A DNA stretch of 64,000 bases from Vibrio cyclitrophicus (GTDB lineage: Bacteria; Pseudomonadota; Gammaproteobacteria; Enterobacterales; Vibrionaceae): contig CP065366.1 of the NCBI GenBank assembly GCA_023206055.1, positions 1 through 64,000 on the forward strand, read 5' to 3'. Shown here in pieces: positions 9,229 to 17,840 of this stretch (the first letter of the stretch is position 1; each line of letters opens with the position of its first letter). The position numbers were made by a program, and so were the translations under genes. The notes below the pieces were generated by a model. That model worked only from the letters and a program-made list of their open reading frames with translations. It had not been told where the DNA came from and ran no database searches.

Positions 9229-9264
9229 AAAAAGGCCAAGTTAGTAAACTAACTTGGCCTTTTT
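9229..9264 (+). terminator. Terminator after gppA (bidirectional)
   Basis: Perfect 17-bp stem (AAAAAGGCCAAGTTAGT and its complement) with a 2-base gap and flanking T-run; lies between convergent gppA and yhhQ and can serve both. Confidence 0.92.
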
Positions 9265-9304
9265 CTTATCGCTGCATTAATGCTTTGCGTTACAAGTCTC
9301 AAAC

Positions 9305-9976
9305 TTAAGCGTTCACACCTGTCGCTTTAAAGTCAGGGTTCACTGCTGTTAACTTCTTAACTACGTAATTTAGAAGCACACCGTACATTGGAACAAACAG
9401 ACCTAAGCTGATGATAAGCTTGAAGCCATAATCGACCAATGCAATCTCAGTCCAGTGCTCAGCCATGAATGGATCTGGGCTTTGGTAGAAAGCAATCGCA
9501 AAGAACGCGATGGTATCGAGCGCGTTACCAAATAGCGTTGAACACGTTGGGGCTACCCACCACTGTTTAAGCTGACGCAGACGGTTGAAAACATGCACAT
9601 CTAAGATCTGACCAAGCAGATAAGCCATGAAACTTGCCGCGGCGATACGTGCAACAAACAAGTTGAACTCACCCAGCTGGCTAAAGCCTTGGAATGAACC
9701 TTCAAAGAACACCACAGACAATAAATAAGAAACGGCCAGTGCCGGCAACATCACTAAGAAAATGATTTTACGAGCAAGCTGTGCGCCAAAGATGCGTACG
9801 GTCAGATCGGTCGCTAAGAAGATAAACGGGAAAGTGAAAGCACCCCAAGTGGTGTGCATACCGAAGACGGTAAAAGGGAGCTGAACCAAATAATTGCTTG
9901 ATGCAATAATGATCAAATGGAACAAAACTAATAGTGCTAGGGCTTTGCGCTGTTGCGCAGGGGTAAAGTTACTCAT
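9305..9976 (-). CDS. yhhQ: Queuosine precursor transporter (7-cyano-7-deazaguanine/preQ0 uptake)
   Basis: Integral membrane protein of the YhhQ/COG1738 family, 223 aa from ATG 9976, with about six hydrophobic helices. Long blocks are near identical to E. coli YhhQ: SSNYLVQLP, HTTWGAF, FPFIFLATDLTVRIFGA, ILDVHVFNRLRQ, FMAEHWTEIALVDYGFK. E. coli YhhQ imports preQ0/preQ1, precursors of queuosine in tRNA. The start is fixed by AAGG six bases upstream; the in-frame codon at 10027 would place coding sequence across the preQ1 riboswitch described separately, which makes the shorter start and the assignment mutually supportive. Confidence 0.94.
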   Translation of the reverse strand: MSNFTPAQQRKALALLVLFHLIIIASSNYLVQLPFTVFGMHTTWGAFTFPFIFLATDLTVRIFGAQLARKIIFLVMLPALAVSYLLSVVFFEGSFQGFSQLGEFNLFVARIAAASFMAYLLGQILDVHVFNRLRQLKQWWVAPTCSTLFGNALDTIAFFAIAFYQSPDPFMAEHWTEIALVDYGFKLIISLGLFVPMYGVLLNYVVKKLTAVNPDFKATGVNA

Positions 9977-9982
9977 GCTGTA

Positions 9983-10018
9983 CCTTTTTAGTTTGGTTTG
10001 GGGGTGAGGGAACCCAAA
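9983..10018 (-). promoter_or_regulatory. preQ1-I riboswitch controlling yhhQ translation
   Basis: On the minus strand, immediately before the yhhQ start, a 6-bp stem P1 (TTTGGG with CCCAAA) encloses a 10-base loop TTCCCTCACC and is followed by the A-rich tail CCAAACTAAAAAGG. This is the compact H-type pseudoknot layout of preQ1-I aptamers; loop (10) and tail (14) lengths equal those of the Thermoanaerobacter tengcongensis aptamer, whose tail also ends AAGG. A loop CCT can pair with AGG of the tail, which is the ribosome binding site of yhhQ, so ligand binding should hide it and switch off translation. The adjacent preQ0/preQ1 transporter gene makes biological sense. Confidence 0.87.
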
Positions 10019-10254
10019 TCGAGTCATTTCTTCGAATAAACTAAGAAAGCTCTTACCAATAATGTGAATTAAAAATGTTTCTATAATTTGCTCTATTGAG
10101 CGGCGGGCGATTATACATTAATCAATATTAGCTGCAACGGTGAGAACAGACGCAATCGTTTATCCTCACTTTTATTGGTGAATGGCGTTAAAAGCTATGT
10201 TTTTTAAAGCGAGGTTTTTAGGTTCTATGCCTAAAATTAGAAATGCGCTTGAAG

Positions 10255-10566
10255 TTAGAAGCCACGCTTGAAAAGCGTCGCTAAATAATCAAACTCTTCT
10301 CGGCTTTCTTCCGCGTTTAAAGACTCAAACCAGATTGATTCACTGTAATGTTCAGACTTTAAAAACATCCGACAATCTTCAAAATCAATCAACCAAGAAT
10401 GCATATCGGCGTCCCATTGCTTTTCAACAACTGACGCTGACAGCAATGCCACCAGCTTTTCACCTAGCACTTCATAAGAATCAAAATCAAAACTTGGAGA
10501 CGTAATCAATAAACGCCCTTCCTCAGCCAAATACTCTCTTAAGCCAAATTCTGTTGGTGTTGTCAT
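10255..10566 (-). CDS. DUF3630-like conserved hypothetical protein
   Basis: Acidic soluble protein of 103 aa without signal peptide, membrane segment or cysteine cluster (one Cys, in DFEDCRMF). It resembles the DUF3630 family of Vibrio and relatives by size and by lying directly downstream of recQ; I assign this from memory of the family, not from a search. Function unknown. It is 77 bp after recQ in the same direction and preceded by AGGGAC near its ATG, so co-transcription with recQ is possible but not proven. Confidence 0.7.
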   Translation of the reverse strand: MTTPTEFGLREYLAEEGRLLITSPSFDFDSYEVLGEKLVALLSASVVEKQWDADMHSWLIDFEDCRMFLKSEHYSESIWFESLNAEESREEFDYLATLFKRGF

Positions 10567-10643
10567 GTCCCTATCAACCTTATTCTTTTCTATGGGCTAA
10601 TCGCTTTATAGCTAAACGCTTCTGAAAACTAGGAATTAGCCAA

Positions 10644-12482
10644 TTAACCGTGTGTCGTGATGTGTTCTTGAATCAAATCTAAGAATGGGTCCGCGTACTT
10701 ATCGAGTTTACGCTGACCAACACCGTTAACCGCCAGCATCTCACCGTATGAGGTAGGCAATACTTCAGCCATATCAATCAAGGTCGCATCACTGAATACC
10801 ACATAAGGTGGTAAACCATCTTCATCAGCGATCGACTTACGCAGCTTACGCAGTTTGGCAAACAACTTCTTATCGTAGTTCTTGCTGCTTAACTTATCGG
10901 ACTTGGCATTACGCACCGCCGTATCTAAACGAGGTACAGCCAACTCCAAAGACATCTCACCACGCAGTAGCGGACGCGCTTCTTCTGTTAACTGTAATGT
11001 CGAGTTACGAGTGATGTTCTGGAACAACAAGCCTTTGTGAATAAGCTGACGGAAGATACTGATCCAGTAATCGTGGCTATGGTCGCGGCCAATACCGTAA
11101 GTAGACAGCTTATCGTGACCATTATCGCGCACACGGATGTTCTGCATACCACGCATTACTTCGACCACGTAGCCCATACCAAATGACTGATTAACACGGT
11201 ACACACAAGACAACGCTTTCTGCGCCTCTTGGGTCGCATCAAAGTGTTTTGGTGGATCTAGGCAGATATCGCAGTTGCCACATTGCTTCTCGCGATATTC
11301 GCCAAAGTAGTTCAACAGAACCTGACGACGACACGTTTGCGCTTCGGCAAAGGCACTCATCGCGTTCAGCTTGTGCATCTCAACTTGTTTTTGCGGGCCT
11401 TCTTCTTTTTCATCCAGCATACGACGCAGCCAACCCATATCAGCAGGGTCAAACAACATCATAGCTTCAGCAGGCAAGCCATCACGACCTGCGCGGCCTG
11501 TCTCTTGATAGTAAGATTCGATGTTGCGTGGGATATCAAAATGCACCACAAAGCGTACGTTGGGTTTATTGATGCCCATACCGAAGGCCACGGTCGCGAC
11601 CACAATCTGAATATCATCACGTTGGAAAGCTTCTTGAACGTAAGCGCGTTCGTCGGTGTCCATGCCTGCATGATAACCCGCAGCACGAATACCGTTATTG
11701 CACAGCTTCTCGGTCACCATTTCCACTTTCTTACGGCTACCACAATAGATGATACCGCAATTGCCTTTCTGTGTTTCTAGGTAGCGAACCACCTGAGACA
11801 CGGGCTTGTGCTTCTCAACTAGGTTGTAGCGAATATTAGGGCGATCGAAGCTGCCTAAGTACGTGTGCGGCTCCACCAGCTGCAAACGCGAGATAATATC
11901 TTTGCGCGTCGCATCGTCAGCGGTTGCTGTCAGCGCCATATAAGGCACATGCGGGAAATACTGTTTAAGCTGGCCTAGCAAAGCATATTCAGGACGGAAA
12001 TCGTGTCCCCACTGAGAGATACAGTGCGCCTCATCCACCGCAATCATCGAAAGCGGTAAGCCTTGCAAGCGCTCAATGAAGTCACGCATCAACACACGCT
12101 CTGGCGAAGCATAAACCATCTTCAATTGGCCTGAGTTCATGCGGTTGAACACGCTCAACAGTTGATCGCGTGGCATTGATGAGTTTATGCACTCAGCCGC
12201 CACGCCATTGGCTTTCAATTGGTCAACTTGGTCTTTCATCAATGAAATGAGCGGTGAGATAACCAAAGTCAGCCCATCACGCACTAAAGCCGGGATCTGG
12301 TAACACAGAGATTTACCACCACCGGTTGGCATAATCACCAAGCTGTCTTTGCCTTCAACGGCTAGGTCTATGACCTCTTGCTGACCATCACGAAAGCTTT
12401 GATAACCAAAGACATCTTGTAAGATATCTTGCGCATCATTCGCGGGAGTTGGTGTTTGCTCAGCAATCAGAGTGGCGGTCAT
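10644..12482 (-). CDS. recQ: ATP-dependent DNA helicase RecQ
   Basis: 3'-5' superfamily 2 DNA helicase in RecF-pathway recombination and fork repair, 612 aa against 609 in E. coli. Walker A PTGGGKS is at 52-58, the DEAH box near 149-152, and motif VI QETGRAGRDG lies in the second RecA domain. The zinc-binding CGNCDIC segment near 398-404 with an upstream Cys, then a winged helix and the C-terminal HRDC domain (about 530-612) complete the canonical set. ATG at 12482 is preceded by AGGAACC. Divergent from rarD. Confidence 0.97.
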   Translation of the reverse strand: MTATLIAEQTPTPANDAQDILQDVFGYQSFRDGQQEVIDLAVEGKDSLVIMPTGGGKSLCYQIPALVRDGLTLVISPLISLMKDQVDQLKANGVAAECINSSMPRDQLLSVFNRMNSGQLKMVYASPERVLMRDFIERLQGLPLSMIAVDEAHCISQWGHDFRPEYALLGQLKQYFPHVPYMALTATADDATRKDIISRLQLVEPHTYLGSFDRPNIRYNLVEKHKPVSQVVRYLETQKGNCGIIYCGSRKKVEMVTEKLCNNGIRAAGYHAGMDTDERAYVQEAFQRDDIQIVVATVAFGMGINKPNVRFVVHFDIPRNIESYYQETGRAGRDGLPAEAMMLFDPADMGWLRRMLDEKEEGPQKQVEMHKLNAMSAFAEAQTCRRQVLLNYFGEYREKQCGNCDICLDPPKHFDATQEAQKALSCVYRVNQSFGMGYVVEVMRGMQNIRVRDNGHDKLSTYGIGRDHSHDYWISIFRQLIHKGLLFQNITRNSTLQLTEEARPLLRGEMSLELAVPRLDTAVRNAKSDKLSSKNYDKKLFAKLRKLRKSIADEDGLPPYVVFSDATLIDMAEVLPTSYGEMLAVNGVGQRKLDKYADPFLDLIQEHITTHG

Positions 12483-12662
12483 TGTGGTTCCTAATCAAGG
12501 TATAAAGTCAGCGTGCAGCATTGGCAAGCAAGGCGCACATTGTAGAGGGGAACGCTGGCGAATTAAACCGCAAATTGTTAGGTGAAAAGGGTTAACGCTC
12601 CTATACTGACCAACTCTCTTTATAAATCTTATTAATAAGCACTCAGTGCTAGAGAAAGTTAC

Positions 12663-13571
12663 ATGACACAAGACGACCAACAACGTACGCGACAGGGAAT
12701 TTTGCTTGCCGTTGCCGCTTACACCATGTGGGGAATCGCTCCCATATATTTCAAATCTTTAAGCGAAGTATCCCCATTTGAGATTCTTAGCCACCGTGTA
12801 GTATGGTCTTTTTTCCTACTCGCTTTTCTACTGCACATGAGTCGTGGCTGGCGTAAGGTTCGAGACACCCTCACCTCTAAACCAAAAATGCTCTATTTAG
12901 TCGCCACTTCGATTTTAGTGGGCGCCAACTGGCTTATTTTCATTTGGGCGGTGAACTCCAACCACATGCTCGATGCCAGCTTAGGCTATTACATCAACCC
13001 GCTGATTAACGTGTTACTCGGAATGTTCTTCCTTGGCGAACGCTTACGCAAGCTTCAATGGTTTGCCGTTAGTCTTGCTGCGATTGGCGTGATAATTCAA
13101 TTGATCGCGTTTGGCTCTGTGCCGATCGTTGCCATTGCCCTAGCCTTCAGCTTTGGTTTCTATGGCTTGTTACGCAAAAAGGTTAGCTTGGAAGCTCAAA
13201 CTGGCTTATTTATTGAGACACTGGTGATGCTGCCTATCGCTGCAACGTACTTGTTGTTTATCGCAGACAGCGCAACGTCAGATTTCTTGATGAACCCGAT
13301 GCAGCTCAATCTATTACTGGTTGCAGCAGGTGTGATCACCACTGTTCCATTGCTTTGTTTTACTGGCGCAGCAACTCGCTTGAAGCTATCTACACTCGGC
13401 TTCTTCCAGTACATCGGTCCAAGCTTGATGTTCTTGCTCGCGGTTCTTATTTACGGCGAAGCGTTTACCAGCGACAAAGCGATTACCTTCGCCTTTATCT
13501 GGGGTGCCTTGGTGGTATTTAGCTTTGACGGCCTTCGTAACAACAAAAAGAACAAACGAGCGAAACAGTAA
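12663..13571 (+). CDS. rarD: EamA-family transporter RarD
   Basis: Drug/metabolite-transporter superfamily protein of 302 aa with about ten hydrophobic helices arranged as two EamA-like halves. The N-terminal YTMWGIAPIYFKSL and the ANWLIFIWAVNSNHMLDASLGYYINPL-type region (about 98-125) are hallmarks of RarD. Named after a chloramphenicol-sensitivity locus in Pseudomonas; substrate unknown. Monocistronic, with a terminator immediately downstream. Confidence 0.92.
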   Translation: MTQDDQQRTRQGILLAVAAYTMWGIAPIYFKSLSEVSPFEILSHRVVWSFFLLAFLLHMSRGWRKVRDTLTSKPKMLYLVATSILVGANWLIFIWAVNSNHMLDASLGYYINPLINVLLGMFFLGERLRKLQWFAVSLAAIGVIIQLIAFGSVPIVAIALAFSFGFYGLLRKKVSLEAQTGLFIETLVMLPIAATYLLFIADSATSDFLMNPMQLNLLLVAAGVITTVPLLCFTGAATRLKLSTLGFFQYIGPSLMFLLAVLIYGEAFTSDKAITFAFIWGALVVFSFDGLRNNKKNKRAKQ

Positions 13572-13612
13572 CACTGATCGTTTTTTACAAGACAATTTCT
13601 AGATACGAATAT

Positions 13613-13652
13613 AAGCTTGGTTGAATTGATGATAATTTGACCAAGCTTTTTT
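13613..13652 (+). terminator. Terminator after rarD, abutting the AraC-family gene
   Basis: AAGCTTGGT / ACCAAGCTT 9-bp stem with an 18-base loop followed by TTTTTTATT. The last T lies only a few bases before the start codon of the next gene (13658). Confidence 0.8.
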
Positions 13653-13657
13653 ATTCC

Positions 13658-14452
13658 ATGGATAAAGTCCACTACTACTCTACACCTAGCCAAGATATCA
13701 GCCTGATCCAAGCTCAATACCAAGAGTTTGCCTTTCAGCGCCACTATCATTTGGACTTTCACATCGGCCTAATCACTCAGGGTCAGCAAAAGTTTGTCTA
13801 TAAAGGGACAAGCTACCACGCTGGCGCAGGACAAGTAGTGATGATGCCACCTGATGAGTTGCATGATGGTCACTCAAAGCTAGAATCTGGCTACCAAGTC
13901 AGTGTCTTTGCTGTCTCCCCACAATGGTTGGGCGATCTTGCCGATCACAGAGAAAATGGTCGCGCTTTAAGCTTTTCTGAATTGATCCTCTCCGATCAAG
14001 CGACTTTTTTACAATTGTGTAACCTTCACGGGCTACTTATCAACCCAAACATCAGTCAACTTGCTCAAGATTGCCTACCATTCGAAGGTTTTTCGACGAT
14101 TGTTGATCGTTACGCGCAATTTGGATCGAAAACAGAGGTGCAGCTTGGTACCCAATCGATGTACACGCTCAAAGACTATTTGATGGCAAACCTCGACCAA
14201 CCGGTACGACTCGAACAGCTGTCTGAACTGTGCGATCTCACCACCACTCAGTTTCAACGCCACTTTAAGAACAAGATGGGCATTACGCCTTATGCTTGGT
14301 TGAGTCGTTTACGAATGGAGCAAGGTATGCGACTGATTAAGTCAGGCATTGGCGGCACAGAGGTAGCTCATCAAGTTGGGTTTTACGATCAAGCCCATTT
14401 TTCGAAGGCATTTAAGACCGCATTTGGCGTTTCTCCCTCGAAAATTAACTAG
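13658..14452 (+). CDS. AraC-family transcriptional regulator
   Basis: 264-aa regulator with an N-terminal cupin-like AraC ligand domain (about residues 20-150, starting with FQRHYHLDFHIGLITQG) and a C-terminal double helix-turn-helix (about 175-264) including RHFKNKMGITPYAWLSRLRM and VAHQVGFYDQAHFSKAFK, standard for the family. ATG 13658 is preferred; the in-frame TTG at 13637 falls inside the upstream terminator loop. No clear Shine-Dalgarno precedes either. The next gene in the same direction encodes a LysE-type exporter, a frequent regulator-target pairing, so it probably controls export of an amino acid or related compound (inference). Confidence 0.9.
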   Translation: MDKVHYYSTPSQDISLIQAQYQEFAFQRHYHLDFHIGLITQGQQKFVYKGTSYHAGAGQVVMMPPDELHDGHSKLESGYQVSVFAVSPQWLGDLADHRENGRALSFSELILSDQATFLQLCNLHGLLINPNISQLAQDCLPFEGFSTIVDRYAQFGSKTEVQLGTQSMYTLKDYLMANLDQPVRLEQLSELCDLTTTQFQRHFKNKMGITPYAWLSRLRMEQGMRLIKSGIGGTEVAHQVGFYDQAHFSKAFKTAFGVSPSKIN

Positions 14453-14544
14453 ATGTTGATAATTTACAATTGGCTGGTTTGAAATCGCGGTAAGCTGCGC
14501 TCAACAACACAATCAAACAGAACAATCGAGTTACTGGAACAGAT

Positions 14545-15207
14545 ATGAATGAAGTCACCATCTTAGTCACCCTTGCCTCTATCCACTTTATCGCCTTGAT
14601 GAGCCCAGGCCCTGACTTTGCGCTCGTCGTACAAAATGCAACACGTCACGGACGCCAGACCGGCTTGTATATTGCGCTTGGTTTATCTTGCGGGATCTTG
14701 CTGCACTCACTACTCAGCTTGACGGGCATCAGTTACCTCGTCCACCAGCAACCGACTCTATTTGCGATCATGCAGCTGGCAGGCGGCAGCTACTTGTTGT
14801 ACCTCGGTTTTGGTGCATTAAAAGCCACGTGGCAGATCATCCAACATCATGACGATGACTCAGAGGTCGTTAATTCAAAGGATCTGATTCTCACCAACAA
14901 ACGGGATGCATTTTCTAAAGGGTTTATGACCAATATTCTCAACCCTAAGGCTTTGGTGTTCTTTGTTAGTTTAATGTCGAGCTTAGTCCCTGCTGATATG
15001 TCGCTTTCAGGTAAAGGCTTTGCCCTAATCATTCTATTTGGCCTATCACTCTTTTGGTTCTCACTGTTGGCGTGGATGCTTTCAACCAAAGCACTGCAGA
15101 AAAAGCTGCATGAAGCGACCGTTTATATCGATGCTTTGTGTGGCGCGGTCTTCACCATTATCGGCTTAAGTATTCTTTGGCAGTCGCTGTCTGGTTTAAT
15201 CGCTTAA
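14545..15207 (+). CDS. LysE/RhtB-family amino-acid exporter
   Basis: 220-aa membrane protein with about six helices. The family signature near the N-terminus (MSPGPDFALVVQNATRHGR, residues 19-37) is clear. The family exports amino acids such as lysine, threonine, homoserine or leucine; substrate here cannot be told from sequence. A charged, Asp-rich cytoplasmic loop lies near residues 105-125. It is 92 bp after the AraC-type regulator, probably its target. Confidence 0.9.
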   Translation: MNEVTILVTLASIHFIALMSPGPDFALVVQNATRHGRQTGLYIALGLSCGILLHSLLSLTGISYLVHQQPTLFAIMQLAGGSYLLYLGFGALKATWQIIQHHDDDSEVVNSKDLILTNKRDAFSKGFMTNILNPKALVFFVSLMSSLVPADMSLSGKGFALIILFGLSLFWFSLLAWMLSTKALQKKLHEATVYIDALCGAVFTIIGLSILWQSLSGLIA

Positions 15208-15298
15208 ATTCGAATCAAGATTACAATTCGTTAACAACGTACTGGCTATCTTCTCTTTCCACTGCCAATCTAGCTCTGCATATTAAAAGGAGAAGATC

Positions 15299-17056
15299 AT
15301 GCAGTGGAAAACAAAACTAACAACCCTCGCCACTTCTACCCTACTTTTTGCCTCTCACGTCAGTTGGGCAAATCAAGCTGCCGATTCCGTCGCACCCGAA
15401 CAAAGTAGTGGTTTAGAAACCAAACAACTCGTTAAAGCCAATGATTGGATGGTCACCGCAGCCAACCCATTAGCAACACAAGCTGGTGCTGATGTGCTTG
15501 CTCGTGGTGGTAACGCCATTGATGCCATGGTTGCCGTGCAGCTTATGCTTGGCTTAGTTGAGCCTCAATCATCAGGTATTGGTGGTGGTGCGTTCCTTGT
15601 TTATTTTGATGGCAAGGACAAGCAACTAAAAACCTACGATGGTCGTGAAACTGCACCACTTGATGCCACACCACGTCTGTTCCAAGACGAAAACGGCCAA
15701 CCGCTTAAGTTTTATGATGCCGTTGTTGGCGGTCGCTCCGTTGCGACACCGGGCACCGTGCAATTACTATGGGATACTCACCAGAAATACGGCAAGTTAG
15801 AGTGGGCATCACTGATTAAACCCATTGCTCAACTGGCTGAGAAAGGTTTTACCATCAGCCCACGTTTAGCCACCTTGATCGAAAACGACCAAGAACGCCT
15901 AAGCCGCTTTGCCACTACCAAAGCCTATTTCTTCAATGCCGATGGCAGCCCGAAAACCGCGGGTACGCAACTTAAGAACCCAGAATACGCGGCAACGTTA
16001 AATGCTATCTCGAAGAACGGTGCTAAGGCCTTCTATCAGGGTGAAATTTCTGCCGACATCATTAATACAGTGCAAACTGCTAAAGGTAACCCTGGCGTAT
16101 TGGCGCAGAAAGATTTCGACGCGTATTCAATTAAGCAACGTGAGCCAGTTTGTTCTGCTTATGAAAGCTATCAAGTATGTGGAATGGGACCACCAAGTTC
16201 AGGTGCATTGACCGTTGGGCAAATATTAGCGATGACCGAGCAGTTTGACCTCAAATCATGGGGACCAAACGACGCGAAATCTTGGCAAGTGTTAGCAGAC
16301 GCTTCTCGCTTAGCCTTTGCAGACCGTGGTATGTACATGGCAGACCAAGATTACGTGCCAATGCCGACCCAAGGGTTAGTGAATACTGACTATTTGCAGG
16401 AACGTGCTCAGCTAATTACCGCAGGCAAGGCACTAGAAAACGCGCCATCGGGCACCCCACCGTGGGATCATGCCATGCTACGCAGTCAAGATGTGTCTAT
16501 TGAACTGCCTTCCACCAGCCACTTCAATATTGTCGATAGCGATGGCAATGTCGTATCGATGACCACCACCATTGAGAACGCATTTGGCTCACGCCTGATG
16601 GTGAGAGGCTTCCTGCTCAACAACGAACTGACCGACTTCTCATTCAAGACTCATAACGATGGCAAGCCTATCGCGAACCGACTTGAACCGGGTAAGCGCC
16701 CACGTTCTTCAATGGCACCGACCATCATCATGCAAGACGACAAACCTTACATGGCGATCGGTTCTCCGGGCGGCAGTCGTATCATAGGTTATGTGGCACA
16801 AGCCATTATTGCCCACACCCAATGGGACATGGATATCCAACAAGCTATCAACCAACCACACTTCCTAAACCGTTTCGGAACCTTAGATTTGGAAAAAGGA
16901 ACATCGGCGGAAAACTTCAAACCTGAGCTAGAAAAGATGGGATTTGAGGTCAACGTTCGCGATCTTAACTCGGGTTTACACGCTATTCGCATCACAAAAG
17001 ATGGTCTAGAAGGTGCTGCAGACCCTCGTCGTGAAGGTGCCGCTATCGGCCAATAA
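15299..17056 (+). CDS. ggt: Gamma-glutamyltransferase, periplasmic
   Basis: N-terminal-nucleophile hydrolase of 585 aa that cleaves the gamma-glutamyl bond of glutathione and transfers it to water or amino acids. A Sec signal peptide (about 1-25, ending VSWA) directs it to the periplasm. The precursor self-cleaves before Thr406 in PSTSHFNIVD, which becomes the N-terminus and nucleophile of the small subunit. Other family marks are GGNAIDAMVA, SSGIGGGAF, the GDRET-like YDGRETAP near 113-120 and GSPGGSRI near 485. AGGAGA lies upstream of the ATG. Monocistronic; the CsrB-type sRNA follows. Confidence 0.95.
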   Translation: MQWKTKLTTLATSTLLFASHVSWANQAADSVAPEQSSGLETKQLVKANDWMVTAANPLATQAGADVLARGGNAIDAMVAVQLMLGLVEPQSSGIGGGAFLVYFDGKDKQLKTYDGRETAPLDATPRLFQDENGQPLKFYDAVVGGRSVATPGTVQLLWDTHQKYGKLEWASLIKPIAQLAEKGFTISPRLATLIENDQERLSRFATTKAYFFNADGSPKTAGTQLKNPEYAATLNAISKNGAKAFYQGEISADIINTVQTAKGNPGVLAQKDFDAYSIKQREPVCSAYESYQVCGMGPPSSGALTVGQILAMTEQFDLKSWGPNDAKSWQVLADASRLAFADRGMYMADQDYVPMPTQGLVNTDYLQERAQLITAGKALENAPSGTPPWDHAMLRSQDVSIELPSTSHFNIVDSDGNVVSMTTTIENAFGSRLMVRGFLLNNELTDFSFKTHNDGKPIANRLEPGKRPRSSMAPTIIMQDDKPYMAIGSPGGSRIIGYVAQAIIAHTQWDMDIQQAINQPHFLNRFGTLDLEKGTSAENFKPELEKMGFEVNVRDLNSGLHAIRITKDGLEGAADPRREGAAIGQ

Positions 17057-17086
17057 GGAAAAATACTCCCTTTTTACTCCCTGTCT

Positions 17087-17104
17087 TGTGCGAGATCTCT
17101 CACA
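17087..17104 (+). promoter_or_regulatory. VarA/UvrY (GacA-type) upstream activating site for the CsrB-like sRNA
   Basis: The 18-bp near-palindrome TGTGCGAGATCTCTCACA fits the GacA-family consensus TGTAAG-N6-CTTACA with central AT and closely resembles the UvrY site upstream of E. coli csrB. It lies about 165 bp before the predicted sRNA start, similar to the far-upstream position in E. coli. It could alternatively be part of the ggt 3' end, but no T-run follows. Confidence 0.72.
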
Positions 17105-17228
17105 AGGCAGTGAGTAAATATCGATATTTAACTGCGAAATTAAGCACCTAGATATTGTAACCTATTGAAATAAAACAACACGTACATTTATCATTCAAAT
17201 AATTATATAGAAATTCGCTTATGCACCA

Positions 17229-17256
17229 TTGCTGATAAATAAGGAATCGGTAATAT
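17229..17256 (+). promoter_or_regulatory. Candidate sigma-70 promoter of the CsrB-like sRNA
   Basis: -35 TTGCTG (17229-17234), 16-bp spacer, -10 TAATAT (17251-17256); transcription would begin near 17263, just before the GGA-rich region. Confidence 0.6.
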
Positions 17257-17262
17257 GAATGG

Positions 17263-17678
17263 TGTCGGAAGGATGCTGACACGGAACAGGAAACGCCAAG
17301 GACTTGGTTATCTTCAGGATGAAGATTCGATTACTCAGGATGAATAATCGGCATGGATAGCGAAATGGACATTGAATGGACGCAATAGTAACTAGGATGG
17401 TTGCTACTAAGGAAAGACAATGGACACCTCTGGACGAGGAAAGGACTGAACATCAGGATGATGTAAAGGACACCGCTCAAGGAACAAGTGACGCGCGCTA
17501 ACGAGGATTGTTGGCAGATCAGGATAAGATCAAGGACACCGCTAGGAAGGCGACGAAAGGAATACGCTGAAGGATAACAGCACACTATCATGGATTTGAT
17601 GCATGGAGCACACTTAGTAGCCGGATTGCTGCGAGTAAGACTATAGACCCCGATGAGCGCAAGCTCTCGGGGTTTTTC
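17263..17678 (+). ncRNA. csrB: CsrB-family regulatory RNA (CsrA sponge)
   Basis: About 416 nt with no credible reading frame but 28 GGA motifs counted between 17265 and 17640, mostly as AGGA or TGGA, many in the loops of short potential hairpins such as TCTTCAGGATGAAGA and CATCAGGATGATG. This is the hallmark of CsrB/CsrC/RsmZ RNAs, which bind many CsrA dimers and relieve CsrA repression of biofilm, motility, carbon storage and, in vibrios, quorum sensing. It is framed by a candidate promoter, a far-upstream VarA-type site and a strong intrinsic terminator. Vibrios carry several CsrB paralogues; which one this is cannot be decided here. Confidence 0.92.
17647..17678 (+). terminator. Terminator of the CsrB-like RNA
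   Basis: ACCCCGA-GAGC / GCTC-TCGGGGT hairpin followed by TTTTTCTTT. Confidence 0.93.
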
Positions 17679-17840
17679 TTTATCTGTAGTCCCACTTTTC
17701 TTCCCCTAAAACAAATAAATCAAAGACCTTTGATTACAATTCTGACATTTAAACCATTCACTTCTTAACCACTTCCGAGTAACGTAAGTCTTACTAGGCT
17801 CAACTAGTTTCATAACCATAATTAAATTAAGGACAAATTC

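Noticed and set aside
17331..17591. Minus-strand frame of 86 codons across the CsrB-like RNA
   Set aside because: It is antisense to the GGA-rich RNA, whose repeats create CC-rich low-complexity codons; no ribosome site.
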